The notes under the pieces: model-generated
What the model saw: the letters and a program-made list of their open reading frames with translations, nothing else
Told to the model about the DNA's origin: nothing
Databases searched by the model: none
Part shown: in pieces, positions 25,601 to 35,150 of the stretch
Layout: every line of letters starts with the position of its first letter
Position numbering within the stretch: position 1 is the stretch's first letter
Program-made: the position numbers and the translations under genes
DNA from: Streptomyces sp. SAJ15
GTDB lineage: Bacteria; Actinomycetota; Actinomycetes; Streptomycetales; Streptomycetaceae
DNA: 64,000 bases
Assembly: GCF_007595705.1 (NCBI RefSeq)
Contig: NZ_NISY01000007.1
Span: forward strand, 248,001-312,000
Direction: 5' to 3'

Positions 25601-27199
25601 TCACCGCTCTCCGGACGACCGCTTCTTGACGCGCCGTCTCATCGTCTTCCATCTGGCCCCAGGTTTCCGCATGGCCAGGGCCGCTCGCGCACCGGGTTCC
25701 GCTCGCGCGAACGCGATCAGCAGGCCGATGGCGAACATGGTCGGCAGCAGGGCGGACCCTCCGTAGGAGAACAGCGGGAGCGGGACCCCGGCGATCGGCA
25801 GCAGGCCCAGCACCGCACCGATGTTGACCACGGCCTGGGCCGTGATCCAGGTGGTCACTCCTCCCGCGGCGTACCTCACGAAGGGGTCCTCCGTGCGTCC
25901 GGCCACGCGGATACCCGCATAGCCTAGAGCCGCGAAGAGGGCGAGCACCGACAGCGTCCCCGCCAGGCCGAGTTCCTCCCCGGTAATCGCGAAGATGAAG
26001 TCGGTGTGCGGTTCGGGGAGTTCACCCCATTTCTCCATGCTGGCGCCGAGGCCGGAGCCGAACCAGCCGCCGTTGGCGAGCGCGTAGATGCCGTGCACGG
26101 CCTGCCAGCACTGGTCGCCCGGGCCGGGCTCGGTGGCGCCGATGCAGGCGAGCCGCGCCATCCGGTTGGGGCTGGTGCGCACCAGCAGGGTGCCGATCAG
26201 CCCGGCGACGGCGAGCACGCCCACGAAGAGCCGGGTGGGCGCGCCGGCCAGCCAGAGCAGTCCGAAGAGGATCGCCGTGAGGATGATCGCGGTGCCCATG
26301 TCGCCGCCGAGCATGATCAGCCCCAGCAGGATGAAGGTGGCCGGCACCAGCGGGACCAGGAGGTGCTTCCACTGGGCGAGCAGGCGTTTGTCATGTTTGC
26401 GGGCGAGCAGATCGGCGCCCCACAGGACCAGCGCCAGCTTTCCGAACTCGCTCGGCTGGAGCAGGAAGGGACCGCCGAAGGAGATCCAGTTCTGGTTGCC
26501 GTTGACCGCCACGCCTATCCCCGGCACCTGGACCAGGCACATGAGGAAGACCGAACCCGCGAGCAGCGGATAGGCCAACGCGCGGTGGAGCTTCACCGGC
26601 GTGCGGGCCGCCAGCAGCATCAGAGCCCCGCCCAGGGCGGCCGCGAACAGCTGCTTGCGGAAGAAGTACGACGGGGCCAGGCCGGACTGCAGCGCCTTGA
26701 TCTGCGAGGCCGAGTAGACCATCACCAGGCCCAGCACGATGATCAACAGGCTGCCGCCGAGGATGACGTAGTACGCGGTCAGCGGCCGGTCCCAGGCGCG
26801 CCTGGCGCGCGTGTGCAGCCGCCGCACCCCGCCGAGCACGCTGCCGCGCGAGGGGCGGGGCATCCGGCTGGACCCGCCGGCGCGGCGCGGGCCGCCGCCC
26901 CGCGCGGGGCGCGTCCGCTGTCGCTCCCGTAGAGCCATGAGTCCGGCCGCCGCGCTCTCGCGCCGCGCCGGCCCCCCGGTGGCCGGGGCCCCGCCGGCCA
27001 GCGCGGGCTGGGGCAGCGCACGGGCCGGCCAGCCGCCGAAGGCCGCGCGGTGTCGTGTCATGGCGCCCCGGACGTCGGCCCCCACCCGACGGGCCGCCCG
27101 CGCGACGGCGCCGGTCCCCGGCTCCCGCGCGGGGGTGGGGGGATCCCCCGCACCGCGCGGAGCGCGGGCCGGGCCGGCCGCGGGCTCTTCAGGGCTCAT
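25601..27199 (-). CDS. ftsW: Septal peptidoglycan polymerase FtsW (SEDS)
   Basis: 532 aa from ATG 27199, chosen because GGAGGGA lies 8 nt upstream. A SEDS glycosyltransferase that polymerises lipid II together with FtsI. About ten membrane helices begin near residue 150 (LTAYYVILGGSLLIIVLGL). Conserved loops include QPSEFGKLALVLW, LGGDMGTAI and PHTDFIFAITGEELG, which holds the conserved Asp and Glu. The first 145 residues are a Pro/Arg/Ala-rich cytoplasmic extension. This is longer than most FtsW, so a later start such as the Met of ALRERQRTR is possible. It lies between murD and murG. Confidence 0.94.
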   Translation of the reverse strand: MSPEEPAAGPARAPRGAGDPPTPAREPGTGAVARAARRVGADVRGAMTRHRAAFGGWPARALPQPALAGGAPATGGPARRESAAAGLMALRERQRTRPARGGGPRRAGGSSRMPRPSRGSVLGGVRRLHTRARRAWDRPLTAYYVILGGSLLIIVLGLVMVYSASQIKALQSGLAPSYFFRKQLFAAALGGALMLLAARTPVKLHRALAYPLLAGSVFLMCLVQVPGIGVAVNGNQNWISFGGPFLLQPSEFGKLALVLWGADLLARKHDKRLLAQWKHLLVPLVPATFILLGLIMLGGDMGTAIILTAILFGLLWLAGAPTRLFVGVLAVAGLIGTLLVRTSPNRMARLACIGATEPGPGDQCWQAVHGIYALANGGWFGSGLGASMEKWGELPEPHTDFIFAITGEELGLAGTLSVLALFAALGYAGIRVAGRTEDPFVRYAAGGVTTWITAQAVVNIGAVLGLLPIAGVPLPLFSYGGSALLPTMFAIGLLIAFARAEPGARAALAMRKPGARWKTMRRRVKKRSSGER

Positions 27200-27254
27200 G
27201 TCGGCTATCCCTCCAGCATCCCCGCGCGAGCGGTCCTCGCGCGGGGCCGGCGGG

Positions 27255-28733
27255 TCAGTTACCGCCCGTGGCCGGGCCGGGGGCCAGGTCGCGAACGGCC
27301 GCGGCGAAGGCGTCGCCCCGCGCGTTGTAGTTGACGAACATGTCCATCGAGGCGCAGGCGGGGGCCAGGAGGACCGTGTCGCCCCGCTCGGCGAGCCGAG
27401 CCGCCTCCTGGACGGCCGCCGCCATCGCCCCAGTGTCGGTCCGGTCGAGGTCCACGACCGGGACATCCGGCGCGTGTCGCGCGAGCGCTTCGCGGATCAG
27501 CTCGCGGTCGGCGCCCAGGAGGACGGCGCCGCGCAGCCGACCCGCGGAGGCCGTGACGAGCTCGTCGAAGGTGGCGCCCTTGGCGAGGCCGCCGGCGATC
27601 CACACGATGGACTCGTAGGCGGCCAACGACGCCTGGGCGGCGTGGGTGTTGGTGGCCTTGGAGTCGTCGACGTAGGAGACGCCGTCCACGTCGGCGACGT
27701 GCGCGATGCGGTGCGCGTCGGGCCGGAAGGCCCGCAGCCCGTCCCGTACGGCCGTCGGGGGCACGCCGAAGGCGCGCGCCAGGGCCGCCGCCGCCAGCGC
27801 GTTGGCGATGTTGTGCGGCGCGGACGGCTGCACGTCGGAGACCTCGGCGAGCTCCTGCGCCTGCTTCTGGCGGTTGGGGACGAAGGCCCGGTCGACCAGG
27901 ATGCCGTCGACGACGCCCAGCTGGGAGAGGCCGGGCGGGCCGAGGGTGAAGCCGATCGCCCGGCAGCCCTCCTCCACGTCGGCCTCGCGCACCAGGTCCT
28001 CGGTGGCCGGGTCCGCCACGTTGTAGACGCACGCCACCGTGTTGCCCTCGTAGATCCGGCCCTTGTCGGCGGCGTAGGCCGCCATGGAGCCGTGCCAGTC
28101 GAGGTGGTCGGGGGCGAGGTTGAGGACAGCGGCGGAGTGGGCGCGCAGCGAGGGCGCCCAGTGCAGCTGGTAGCTGGACAGCTCCACGGCCAGCACGTCG
28201 TACGGGGTGTCCCCGAGCACCACGTCCAGCAGCGAGACGCCGATGTTGCCGACCGCGGCGGTGCGCAGCCCGGCGGCCTCCAGGATGGAGGCCAGCATCT
28301 GCACGGTGGTGGTCTTGCCGTTGGTGCCGGTGACCGCCAGCCACGGGGCGGCGTCGGCCCCCCGCAGCCGCCAGGCCAGCTCCACGTCGCCCCAGATCTC
28401 CACGCCCGCCGCGGCGGCGGCCTGGAACAGCGGCTTGTCCGGCCGCCAGCCCGGGGTGGTGACGACCAGGTCGGTGCCCTCGGGCAGGGTGTCGCCGTCG
28501 CCGAGCCGGACGGTGAGGCCCGCCCGGTCCGAGCCGTCCGCACCCTCCGCCCCGGAGCGTCGCCGCGCGGCCCAGACCTCCAGCTCGGCGGCCTGGGCGC
28601 GCGCCCGCTCGTCGTCGCCGTCGTTGACGACCGTCACGTCGGCGCCGAGGTCGTGCAGCACCCGGGCCGCCGGGATCCCGGAGACTCCGAGCCCGGCGAC
28701 CGTGACGTGCTTGCCCGTGAAGTCCAGCGTCAC
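27255..28733 (-). CDS. murD: UDP-MurNAc-L-Ala:D-Glu ligase MurD
   Basis: 492 aa. GTG 28733 overlaps the mraY stop as GTGA, so the two are coupled. It adds D-Glu to UDP-MurNAc-L-Ala using ATP in the cytoplasm. The N-terminal Rossmann domain is VTVAGLGVSGIPAARVL; the P-loop is AVTGTNGKTTT near residue 135; DHLDWHGS and SYVDDSKATN follow, with the ADP-binding C-terminal domain last. Slightly longer than the E. coli enzyme (438 aa), as usual for actinomycetes. Confidence 0.96.
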   Translation of the reverse strand: MTLDFTGKHVTVAGLGVSGIPAARVLHDLGADVTVVNDGDDERARAQAAELEVWAARRRSGAEGADGSDRAGLTVRLGDGDTLPEGTDLVVTTPGWRPDKPLFQAAAAAGVEIWGDVELAWRLRGADAAPWLAVTGTNGKTTTVQMLASILEAAGLRTAAVGNIGVSLLDVVLGDTPYDVLAVELSSYQLHWAPSLRAHSAAVLNLAPDHLDWHGSMAAYAADKGRIYEGNTVACVYNVADPATEDLVREADVEEGCRAIGFTLGPPGLSQLGVVDGILVDRAFVPNRQKQAQELAEVSDVQPSAPHNIANALAAAALARAFGVPPTAVRDGLRAFRPDAHRIAHVADVDGVSYVDDSKATNTHAAQASLAAYESIVWIAGGLAKGATFDELVTASAGRLRGAVLLGADRELIREALARHAPDVPVVDLDRTDTGAMAAAVQEAARLAERGDTVLLAPACASMDMFVNYNARGDAFAAAVRDLAPGPATGGN

Positions 28734-29800
28734 TTGTTGGCCCGCCAGCCCGCGTAGAAGATGCCCAGTCCCACGATGACGCACATGCCCTGAATGATCC
28801 AGAATCTGACCACGACCAGGACCTCACTCCACCCCTTCAACTCGAAGTGGTGCTGGAGTGGCGCCATCCGGAAGACCCGTCGGCCGGTGAGCCGGAAGGA
28901 GCCGACCTGGATGACCACGGACATGGTGATCAGGACGAACAGACCGCCCAGGATCGCCAGCAGCAGCTCGGTGCGGGAGCAGATCGCCAGACCCGCGAGC
29001 GCGCCGCCGAGCGCGAGCGAACCGGTGTCGCCCATGAAGATCTTGGCGGGCGAGGTGTTCCACCACAGGAAGCCGAAGCAGGCACCCATCAGGGCCGAGG
29101 CGACCACGGCCAGGTCGAGCGGGTCGCGCACCTCGTAACAGCCGGGGCCGGCGGTGATCTGGTTCGCGCAGGACTCCTGGTACTGCCAGACGCCGATGAA
29201 GGTGTACGCGCCGAAGACCATCACCGAGGCACCGGTGGCCAGGCCGTCGAGGCCGTCGGTGAGGTTCACGCCGTTGGACATCGCCAGGATCATGAACAGC
29301 GCCCAGATCGCGAAGATCACCGGGCCGATCTGCCAGCCGAAGTCCTGGGTGAAGGAGAGCCGGTCGGAGGCCGGAGTCTGGTTCCGGCTGTCCGCGAAGT
29401 TGAGCGACAGGATCGCGAAGGCGATACCGACGATCAGCTGTCCGGCCATCTTCGCCTTGGCCCGCAGGCCCAGGCTGCGCTGCTTGACGATCTTGATGTA
29501 GTCGTCCAGGAAGCCGACCAGGCCCATGCCCGCGAACAGGAACAGCACCAGCACACCGGAGAAGGTCGGCTCGCTGGAGGTGATCACCTTCGTCAGGGCG
29601 TAGGCGATGATCGTGGCCAGGATGAAGGCGATGCCACCCATGGTGGGCGTCCCCTTCTTGCTGCCATGGGTGCGCGGGCCGTCGTCGCGGATGAACTGCC
29701 CGTACCCCTTGCGCGCCAGCAGCTTGATCAGCAGCGGCGTGCCGATCAGGGTCAGGAAGAGCCCGATGGCTCCGGAGAAGAGGATCTGCCTCATGCCCAT
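28730..29800 (-). CDS. mraY: Phospho-MurNAc-pentapeptide translocase MraY
   Basis: 356 aa. It transfers phospho-MurNAc-pentapeptide to undecaprenyl phosphate, making lipid I. Ten membrane helices with the catalytic motifs GFLDDYIKI, NGVNLTDGLDGLATG and PMLQHHFEL-type HHFELKG near the C-terminus. Two starts exist: ATG 29800 (overlaps murF by 10 nt, GAGG at a suitable distance) and ATG 29794 (ATGA overlap with the murF stop). I chose 29800 because of the ribosome site. Coupled to murF upstream and murD downstream. Confidence 0.96.
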   Translation of the reverse strand: MGMRQILFSGAIGLFLTLIGTPLLIKLLARKGYGQFIRDDGPRTHGSKKGTPTMGGIAFILATIIAYALTKVITSSEPTFSGVLVLFLFAGMGLVGFLDDYIKIVKQRSLGLRAKAKMAGQLIVGIAFAILSLNFADSRNQTPASDRLSFTQDFGWQIGPVIFAIWALFMILAMSNGVNLTDGLDGLATGASVMVFGAYTFIGVWQYQESCANQITAGPGCYEVRDPLDLAVVASALMGACFGFLWWNTSPAKIFMGDTGSLALGGALAGLAICSRTELLLAILGGLFVLITMSVVIQVGSFRLTGRRVFRMAPLQHHFELKGWSEVLVVVRFWIIQGMCVIVGLGIFYAGWRANK

Positions 29801-31236
29801 CGGCCGGCGACCTCGCCCTCAGTTTCGAGCAGCGCCTGCGCGACGCGCTCCAGACCCACCGCCCTGGATGCCTTCACCAGCACGACGTCCCCCGGTCGCA
29901 GCTCACTGCGCAACAGGTCGACCGCCGCACGCACGTCGGACACGTGCACCGACTCCTCACCCCACGAACCCTCGTTCTTGGCGCCCATGTCGAGCCAGGC
30001 GGCCTCCTGGCCGCCGACCGCCACGAGCTTGCTGACGTTGAGCCGGACGGCCAGCCGCCCGACCGCGTCGTGCTCGGCGAGTGACTCCTCGCCCAGCTCG
30101 GCCATCTGGCCCAGCACCGCCCACGTACGACCCCCCCGGGCCTCGCCGGCCTTGCCCATGGCGACCAGCGCGCGCAGCGCGGCTCGCATGGAGTCGGGGT
30201 TCGCGTTGTAGGCGTCGTTGACGACCGTCACGCCGTCCGCGCGCTCGGTGACCTCCATACGCCAGCGGGAGAGCTGTCCCGCCTCGGAGAGCGCCTTGGC
30301 GATCTCGTCGACGGGCATGCCCAACTCATGGGCGACGGCGGCCGCGGCGAGCGCGTTCGACACGTGGTGCTCACCGTACAGGCGCAAGGTCACGTCGCTG
30401 CACCCGGTGGGGGTGTGAAGCGTGAAGGCAGGCCGGCCTTCCGCCGTGAGCCGGACATTCTCGGCACGCACGGCGGCGTCCTCGGCCTCACCGAAGAGCA
30501 CGGTACGGGCCTTCGTGCGGGACGCCATGGCGCGGACCAGCGGGTCGTCGGCGTTGAGCACGGCCACCCCGCCCGCGTCCGCGGCGGGCAGCGACTCGAC
30601 CAGCTCGCCCTTGGCCGCGGCGATCTGCTCGCGGCCGCCGAACTCCCCGAGGTGCGCGGTGCCCACGTTGAGCACCACGCCGATCCGCGGCGGGGTGAGC
30701 CGCGTGAGGTAGTCGATGTGGCCGATGCCGCGGGCGCCCATCTCCAGCACGAGGTGCCGGGTGTCGGCGTCGGCGCGCAGCGCGGTCAGCGGCAGACCGA
30801 TCTCGTTGTTGAAGGAGCCGGGCGGCCACACGGTCGGGCCGAGACGCTCCAGCAGCTGGGCGATCAGGTCCTTGGTGCTGGTCTTGCCCGCCGAGCCGGT
30901 GAGCGCGACGACGGTGGTGCCCAGGCGGTCCACGATGCCGCGCGCGAGCGCGCCCAGCGCCGCGACGACGTCGTCGACGACGATCACCGGGACGGGGTGC
31001 TCCGCGTCGCCGACGGGGCGGGAGGCCAGCACGGCCGTCGCGCCCGCCTCGACGGCGCGGTGGGCGAAGTCATGGCCGTCGACGCGGTCGCCGGGCAGGG
31101 CGGCGAACAGGCTGCCTGGCCGCACCTCGCGGGAGTCGATGACGACCGGCCCGGTGACCTGCGCCTCCGGGTCCGGTATGTCGTACGGCCGGCCGCCGAC
31201 GAGGCTGGTGATCTCGGCGAGGGACAGTGCGATCAC
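29791..31236 (-). CDS. murF: UDP-MurNAc-tripeptide:D-Ala-D-Ala ligase MurF
   Basis: 481 aa from GTG 31236, with a strong GGAGGTGA ribosome site. It adds the D-Ala-D-Ala dipeptide to UDP-MurNAc-tripeptide. The N-terminal domain has VVIDSREVRPGSLFAALPG; the P-loop is ALTGSAGKTSTKD near residue 115; NNEIGLPLT and NDAYNANPDSM are family motifs. A gap of 62 bp separates it from murE. Confidence 0.96.
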   Translation of the reverse strand: MIALSLAEITSLVGGRPYDIPDPEAQVTGPVVIDSREVRPGSLFAALPGDRVDGHDFAHRAVEAGATAVLASRPVGDAEHPVPVIVVDDVVAALGALARGIVDRLGTTVVALTGSAGKTSTKDLIAQLLERLGPTVWPPGSFNNEIGLPLTALRADADTRHLVLEMGARGIGHIDYLTRLTPPRIGVVLNVGTAHLGEFGGREQIAAAKGELVESLPAADAGGVAVLNADDPLVRAMASRTKARTVLFGEAEDAAVRAENVRLTAEGRPAFTLHTPTGCSDVTLRLYGEHHVSNALAAAAVAHELGMPVDEIAKALSEAGQLSRWRMEVTERADGVTVVNDAYNANPDSMRAALRALVAMGKAGEARGGRTWAVLGQMAELGEESLAEHDAVGRLAVRLNVSKLVAVGGQEAAWLDMGAKNEGSWGEESVHVSDVRAAVDLLRSELRPGDVVLVKASRAVGLERVAQALLETEGEVAGRWA

Positions 31237-31298
31237 TGGTCACCTCCGGCGGTACACGAGAGCTGCCTGGTGGCGGCTGGTGCGCGCATGTCGGTCTG

Positions 31299-32999
31299 TC
31301 ATCCCTGGTCGTGACGGTGCGAGGAAGGGGTGGGGGGCTCTTCGGTGTCGGCCTGGCCGGCCGACTCGGCGACAGCGGGGGCGGCGCCGGCGTCGACGGA
31401 CCCGGTGCCCGCACGGGAGCGCTCGATCGCCTCCCGCAGCACCCGACGGTCGTCGAACGGCCGGACCACCCCGGCGATGTCCTGGCCCTGCTCGTGCCCC
31501 TTGCCGGCGACGAGGACGGTGTCGTCGGGCTGGGCACGGGCCACGGCGGCGGCGATCGCGGCCGCGCGGTCGGCGTCGACCAGCACCTCGCCGCGCTCGT
31601 GGGCGGGCACCTCGGCGGCGCCGGCGAGCATGGCGGCGAGGATCGCCAGCGGGTCCTCGGAGCGGGGGTTGTCGGAGGTCAGCACGGCCGTGTCGGCGTA
31701 CCGCGCGAGGGCGGCGCCCATGGGGGCGCGCTTGGTCTGGTCGCGGTCGCCGCCGCAGCCCAGGACGGCGTGCAGCCGGCCCTTGGTGACCTTGCGCAGG
31801 GCGCGCAGGACCGATTCGACGGCGTCGGTCTTGTGGGCGTAGTCCACCACGGCGAGGTACGGCTGGCCGGCGTCGACGCGCTCCAGGCGACCGGGCACGC
31901 CGGGCACGGCGGCGACGCCGTCGGCGGCGGTCTGCGGGTCCACCCCGGCGACCACCAGCGCGGTGATCGCGGCGAGGGCGTTGGCCACGTTGAAGGGCCC
32001 GGGGATCGGCGCGGCGGCGCGCACGGAGCGGCCGTCGGGGCCGAGGACGGTGAAGGTGGAGCCGAGCGGGCCGACCTCCACGTCGGTGGCGCGCCAGTCG
32101 GCGTCCGGGTGGCCCTCGGCGGAGAAGGTGGTGACCGGGACCTCCGAGATCCCGACCAGGCGCTTGCCGTACTCGTCGTCGTAGTTGATCACGCCGGCCT
32201 GGCTGCGGGCCTTGGTGAACAGCTGCGCCTTGGCCTGGAAGTAGTCCTCCATGCCGGAGTGGAACTCCATGTGCTCCGGGCTGAGGTTGTTGAAGACGGC
32301 GACGTCGAAGACGCAGCCGTCGACCCGGCCGAGGACCAGCGCGTGGCTGGAGACCTCCATGACGACCGAGCCGACGCCGCGCTCGCGCATCACCGCGAAC
32401 AGCGCCTGCAGATCGGTGGCCTCGGGCGTGGTGCGCTCCGATTTCAACCGCTCGTCGCCGATGCGGGACTCGACGGTGCCGATGAGCCCCGTCATCCCGC
32501 CGTCCGCGCCGCGCGCCCGCTCGGCGGCGCGCAGGCCGCCCTCGATGAGGTACGCGGTGGTGGTCTTGCCGGAGGTGCCGGTGATCCCGATCTGGAGCAG
32601 CTCGTGGCCGGGCGCGCCGTAGATCGTGACGGCGAGGGCGCCCATGCGGCCGCGCGGGTCGTCGACGACCAGGACGGGCAGCCCGGTGGCGGCCGCGCGG
32701 TCGGCACCCGCCGGGTCGGTCAGGATCGCCGCGGCGCCGAGGTCGGCGGCCTGGGTGGCGAAGTCGGCGCCGTGCATGCGGGCGCCGGGCAGCGCCGCGT
32801 ACAGGTCGCCGGGGCGCACCGCGCGCGAGTCGTGGGTGATCCCGGTGATCGGCCCGCCGGCGGGTTCTGGGGACCCGACGCCCAGCTGATCGGCGAGCTC
32901 CGCCAGTGAGGTGGAGCGGACCTGGCGGGGACGCGGCGCTCCCGGGTAGGCCGGGGAGGCGTCCTTCTGGGTGGTTTGGGACTGATCAGCGTGGGGCAC
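31299..32999 (-). CDS. murE: UDP-MurNAc-dipeptide:diaminopimelate ligase MurE
   Basis: About 566 aa. It adds diaminopimelate to UDP-MurNAc-L-Ala-D-Glu; DNPRSEDP near the C-terminus is the DAP-specific motif, consistent with the LL-DAP wall of Streptomyces. P-loop ITGTSGKTTT; ITHDSRAVRPGDLYAALPG at the N-terminus. The start is uncertain: GTG 32999 and GTG 33101 both lack a Shine-Dalgarno. I prefer 32999 because codons between the two are less GC3-biased and include TTG TTT. GTG 33101 would start 13 nt after the ftsI stop. The P-rich tail ends TPSSHRHDQG. Confidence 0.94.
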   Translation of the reverse strand: MPHADQSQTTQKDASPAYPGAPRPRQVRSTSLAELADQLGVGSPEPAGGPITGITHDSRAVRPGDLYAALPGARMHGADFATQAADLGAAAILTDPAGADRAAATGLPVLVVDDPRGRMGALAVTIYGAPGHELLQIGITGTSGKTTTAYLIEGGLRAAERARGADGGMTGLIGTVESRIGDERLKSERTTPEATDLQALFAVMRERGVGSVVMEVSSHALVLGRVDGCVFDVAVFNNLSPEHMEFHSGMEDYFQAKAQLFTKARSQAGVINYDDEYGKRLVGISEVPVTTFSAEGHPDADWRATDVEVGPLGSTFTVLGPDGRSVRAAAPIPGPFNVANALAAITALVVAGVDPQTAADGVAAVPGVPGRLERVDAGQPYLAVVDYAHKTDAVESVLRALRKVTKGRLHAVLGCGGDRDQTKRAPMGAALARYADTAVLTSDNPRSEDPLAILAAMLAGAAEVPAHERGEVLVDADRAAAIAAAVARAQPDDTVLVAGKGHEQGQDIAGVVRPFDDRRVLREAIERSRAGTGSVDAGAAPAVAESAGQADTEEPPTPSSHRHDQG

Positions 33000-33113
33000 G
33001 GCGGTGAGCGTACCGGGCGGACCGGGGTGCGGGCGAAACAAGGTCCGCGCGGGAGCGCGCCGGACCCCGTGGTTCCAGGGATCCGGCGTGATCGTTGTCA
33101 CGGCGGCGTCCGC

Positions 33114-35144
33114 TCAGGCACCGGGCGTGTAGCTCACCGGAAGCCGCGCCGGGGGCTTACCGGAGGGCGCGACCCGCAGCGTCTTGAGAGCGAACTCCAT
33201 CACCTGCTTGAAGACCGGCCCACAGACCTGACCGCCGAAGTAGCTGCCCTTGGTCGGGTTCTGCACCGCGCAGTAGACGGTCACCCGGGGTTGGTCGGCG
33301 GGGGCGAAGCCGGCGAAGGAGGCGGTGTAGCCGTGGTAGCGGCCGGTCTTGGGGTCCACCCGGTTGGAGGTGCCGGTCTTGCCGGCGACGCGATAGCCGG
33401 GGATCTTGGCCTTGGCGCCGGTGCCCTCCCGGTCGTCGACCACGGACTCCAGCATCTTGGCGAGCGTCTCGGCGGTCTCCCTGCTCACCACCCGGCTCCT
33501 GGCGGGCTCGGGAGCGGCCCGGAAGGTGCCGTCGGGGCCCCTGGTGCCCCGCACCAGGCTCGGCGCCACCCGCTCGCCGCCGTTGGCGATGGTGGAGTAG
33601 ACGGAGGCCGGCTGTACGGCGTTGAGCGACAGGCCCTGCCCGAAGGGGATCGTGTACTGCTGGGAGTCGCTCCAGTCGCCCGGCTTGGCGAGGATGCCCG
33701 GGGTCTCCCCCGGGAAGCCGAGCCCGGTCGGCCGGCCGACGCCGAACTTGCGCAGGTAGGAGTAGAGCACCTGGTTGGCCCGGGCGCGGGTCTTGCCCAG
33801 CTGCTCGGTGGCGAGGATCGTGCCGATGTTGCTGGACTTCGCGAGCACGCCGTTGAGCGTGAGGTGCCAGGTGGCGTGGTCGATGTCGTCGGCGAAGGCG
33901 CGGTCCGCGCGGGGCAGCCGGTTGGGCACCACGACGGGGGTGTTCCAGGTGGCGGCGCGCTCCTCCAGGACGGCGGCCATCGACATCACCTTGCTGACGC
34001 TGCCGGGCTCGTACGCGTCGGTGAGCGCCGCGTTGCCCAGGGCCTCGGCGTCGGCCGCCCTGATGTCGTTCGGGTCGAACCCGGGGGCGTTGGCCAGGGC
34101 CAGGATCTGTCCGGTGCGGGTGTCCTGGACCACGACGTATCCACGGTCCGCGCGGGAGTCGGCGACCTGCTTGCTGATGGCGCTCTGGGCGGCCCACTGG
34201 ATGTCGCGGTCGAGCGTCAGCTCGACGTCGGCGCCGGGGACCGCGGGCTGCTCCTCGAGGTCTCCGGTGGGGACCTGGCGGCCGCCGGACTGGGCGTAGA
34301 CCCGCTTGCCGTCCTTGCCCGCCAGCCGGGCGTCGAGCAGCTGCTCGACGCCCGCGGAGCCCTTGCCCTGGGCGTTGACGAAGCCCAGTATCCCGGCGGC
34401 CAGGTCGCCGTTGGGGTACACCCGCTTGCTGTGCGCCTCCCGGTTGATGCCGGCCAGCACGTTCACGCCCTTGCGCTCGCTCTCCTTGTCGGCGAGGGCG
34501 CTCTTGAGGTCCTTGATCTGCTTCCAGACCTGGGGCGTCTGCTGGCGCGCCAGGACGACGTACTTGGACTTCGGATTGGCGGTGAGCTTCTCCTCCAGGG
34601 CGGCCTGGTTCTCGCCCAGGATCGGCGCCAGCAGCGACGCCGCCCGCCGCGGGGCGTCGTCGATCCCGGTGGTCTCACGGGTGAGCAGATCGGGGGCGGC
34701 GGTGATGTCGTAGGCGTCCACCGTGGTGGCCAGATCGACGCCCGCGCGGTCGGTGATGGAGCCGCGCTCGGCGGCGAGCCGCACCGGGATGTAGCGGTTG
34801 ACGTTGGCCTTGGCCGCGTACGTGCTGGCGTCCACCGCCTGCACCTGGAGCAGTCGCACCACGAAGGCCAGCATGACCAGGGTCAGACCGAGGCTCACCA
34901 GCCGCAGCCGGGGGCGCGGGCTGCCCAGACGCAGCGGCGGGTTCCCCCGGCCTCCCCGCGCGGGGCGCGCCGCGGGACGGGAGCCGGCGCGCGCGTCGGA
35001 ACGGGCTGCGGGGCGCGCGCCGGAGCGCTGCGCGGGGCCTCTGCCTTTGCCCGCGGCGCCCTGACGGGGCCGTCCCACCCCACCCTCACCGCGCGGGCGG
35101 GCGGGGCGCGGCACGCGGCGCCGAGGATCTCGCGGGGCCGTCAT
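33114..35144 (-). CDS. ftsI: Septal transpeptidase FtsI (PBP3)
   Basis: 676 aa from ATG 35144 with AGGTGA upstream, 6 nt after the ftsL stop. A class B penicillin-binding protein that cross-links septal peptidoglycan with FtsW. The first 80 residues are a basic Pro/Arg/Ala-rich cytoplasmic tail, then one membrane helix (LRLVSLGLTLVMLAFVVRLL), the PBP dimerisation domain, and the transpeptidase domain with the active Ser in GSVSK (near 380), SSN (near 440) and KTGTSN (near 590). The tail is longer than in E. coli PBP3, as is common in actinomycetes. Confidence 0.96.
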   Translation of the reverse strand: MTAPRDPRRRVPRPARPRGEGGVGRPRQGAAGKGRGPAQRSGARPAARSDARAGSRPAARPARGGRGNPPLRLGSPRPRLRLVSLGLTLVMLAFVVRLLQVQAVDASTYAAKANVNRYIPVRLAAERGSITDRAGVDLATTVDAYDITAAPDLLTRETTGIDDAPRRAASLLAPILGENQAALEEKLTANPKSKYVVLARQQTPQVWKQIKDLKSALADKESERKGVNVLAGINREAHSKRVYPNGDLAAGILGFVNAQGKGSAGVEQLLDARLAGKDGKRVYAQSGGRQVPTGDLEEQPAVPGADVELTLDRDIQWAAQSAISKQVADSRADRGYVVVQDTRTGQILALANAPGFDPNDIRAADAEALGNAALTDAYEPGSVSKVMSMAAVLEERAATWNTPVVVPNRLPRADRAFADDIDHATWHLTLNGVLAKSSNIGTILATEQLGKTRARANQVLYSYLRKFGVGRPTGLGFPGETPGILAKPGDWSDSQQYTIPFGQGLSLNAVQPASVYSTIANGGERVAPSLVRGTRGPDGTFRAAPEPARSRVVSRETAETLAKMLESVVDDREGTGAKAKIPGYRVAGKTGTSNRVDPKTGRYHGYTASFAGFAPADQPRVTVYCAVQNPTKGSYFGGQVCGPVFKQVMEFALKTLRVAPSGKPPARLPVSYTPGA

Positions 35145-35150
35145 ACGAGG

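Noticed and set aside
33000..33101. Longer N-terminus of MurE from GTG 33101
   Set aside because: No ribosome site and weaker codon bias with TTG and TTT codons; kept as an alternative start only.
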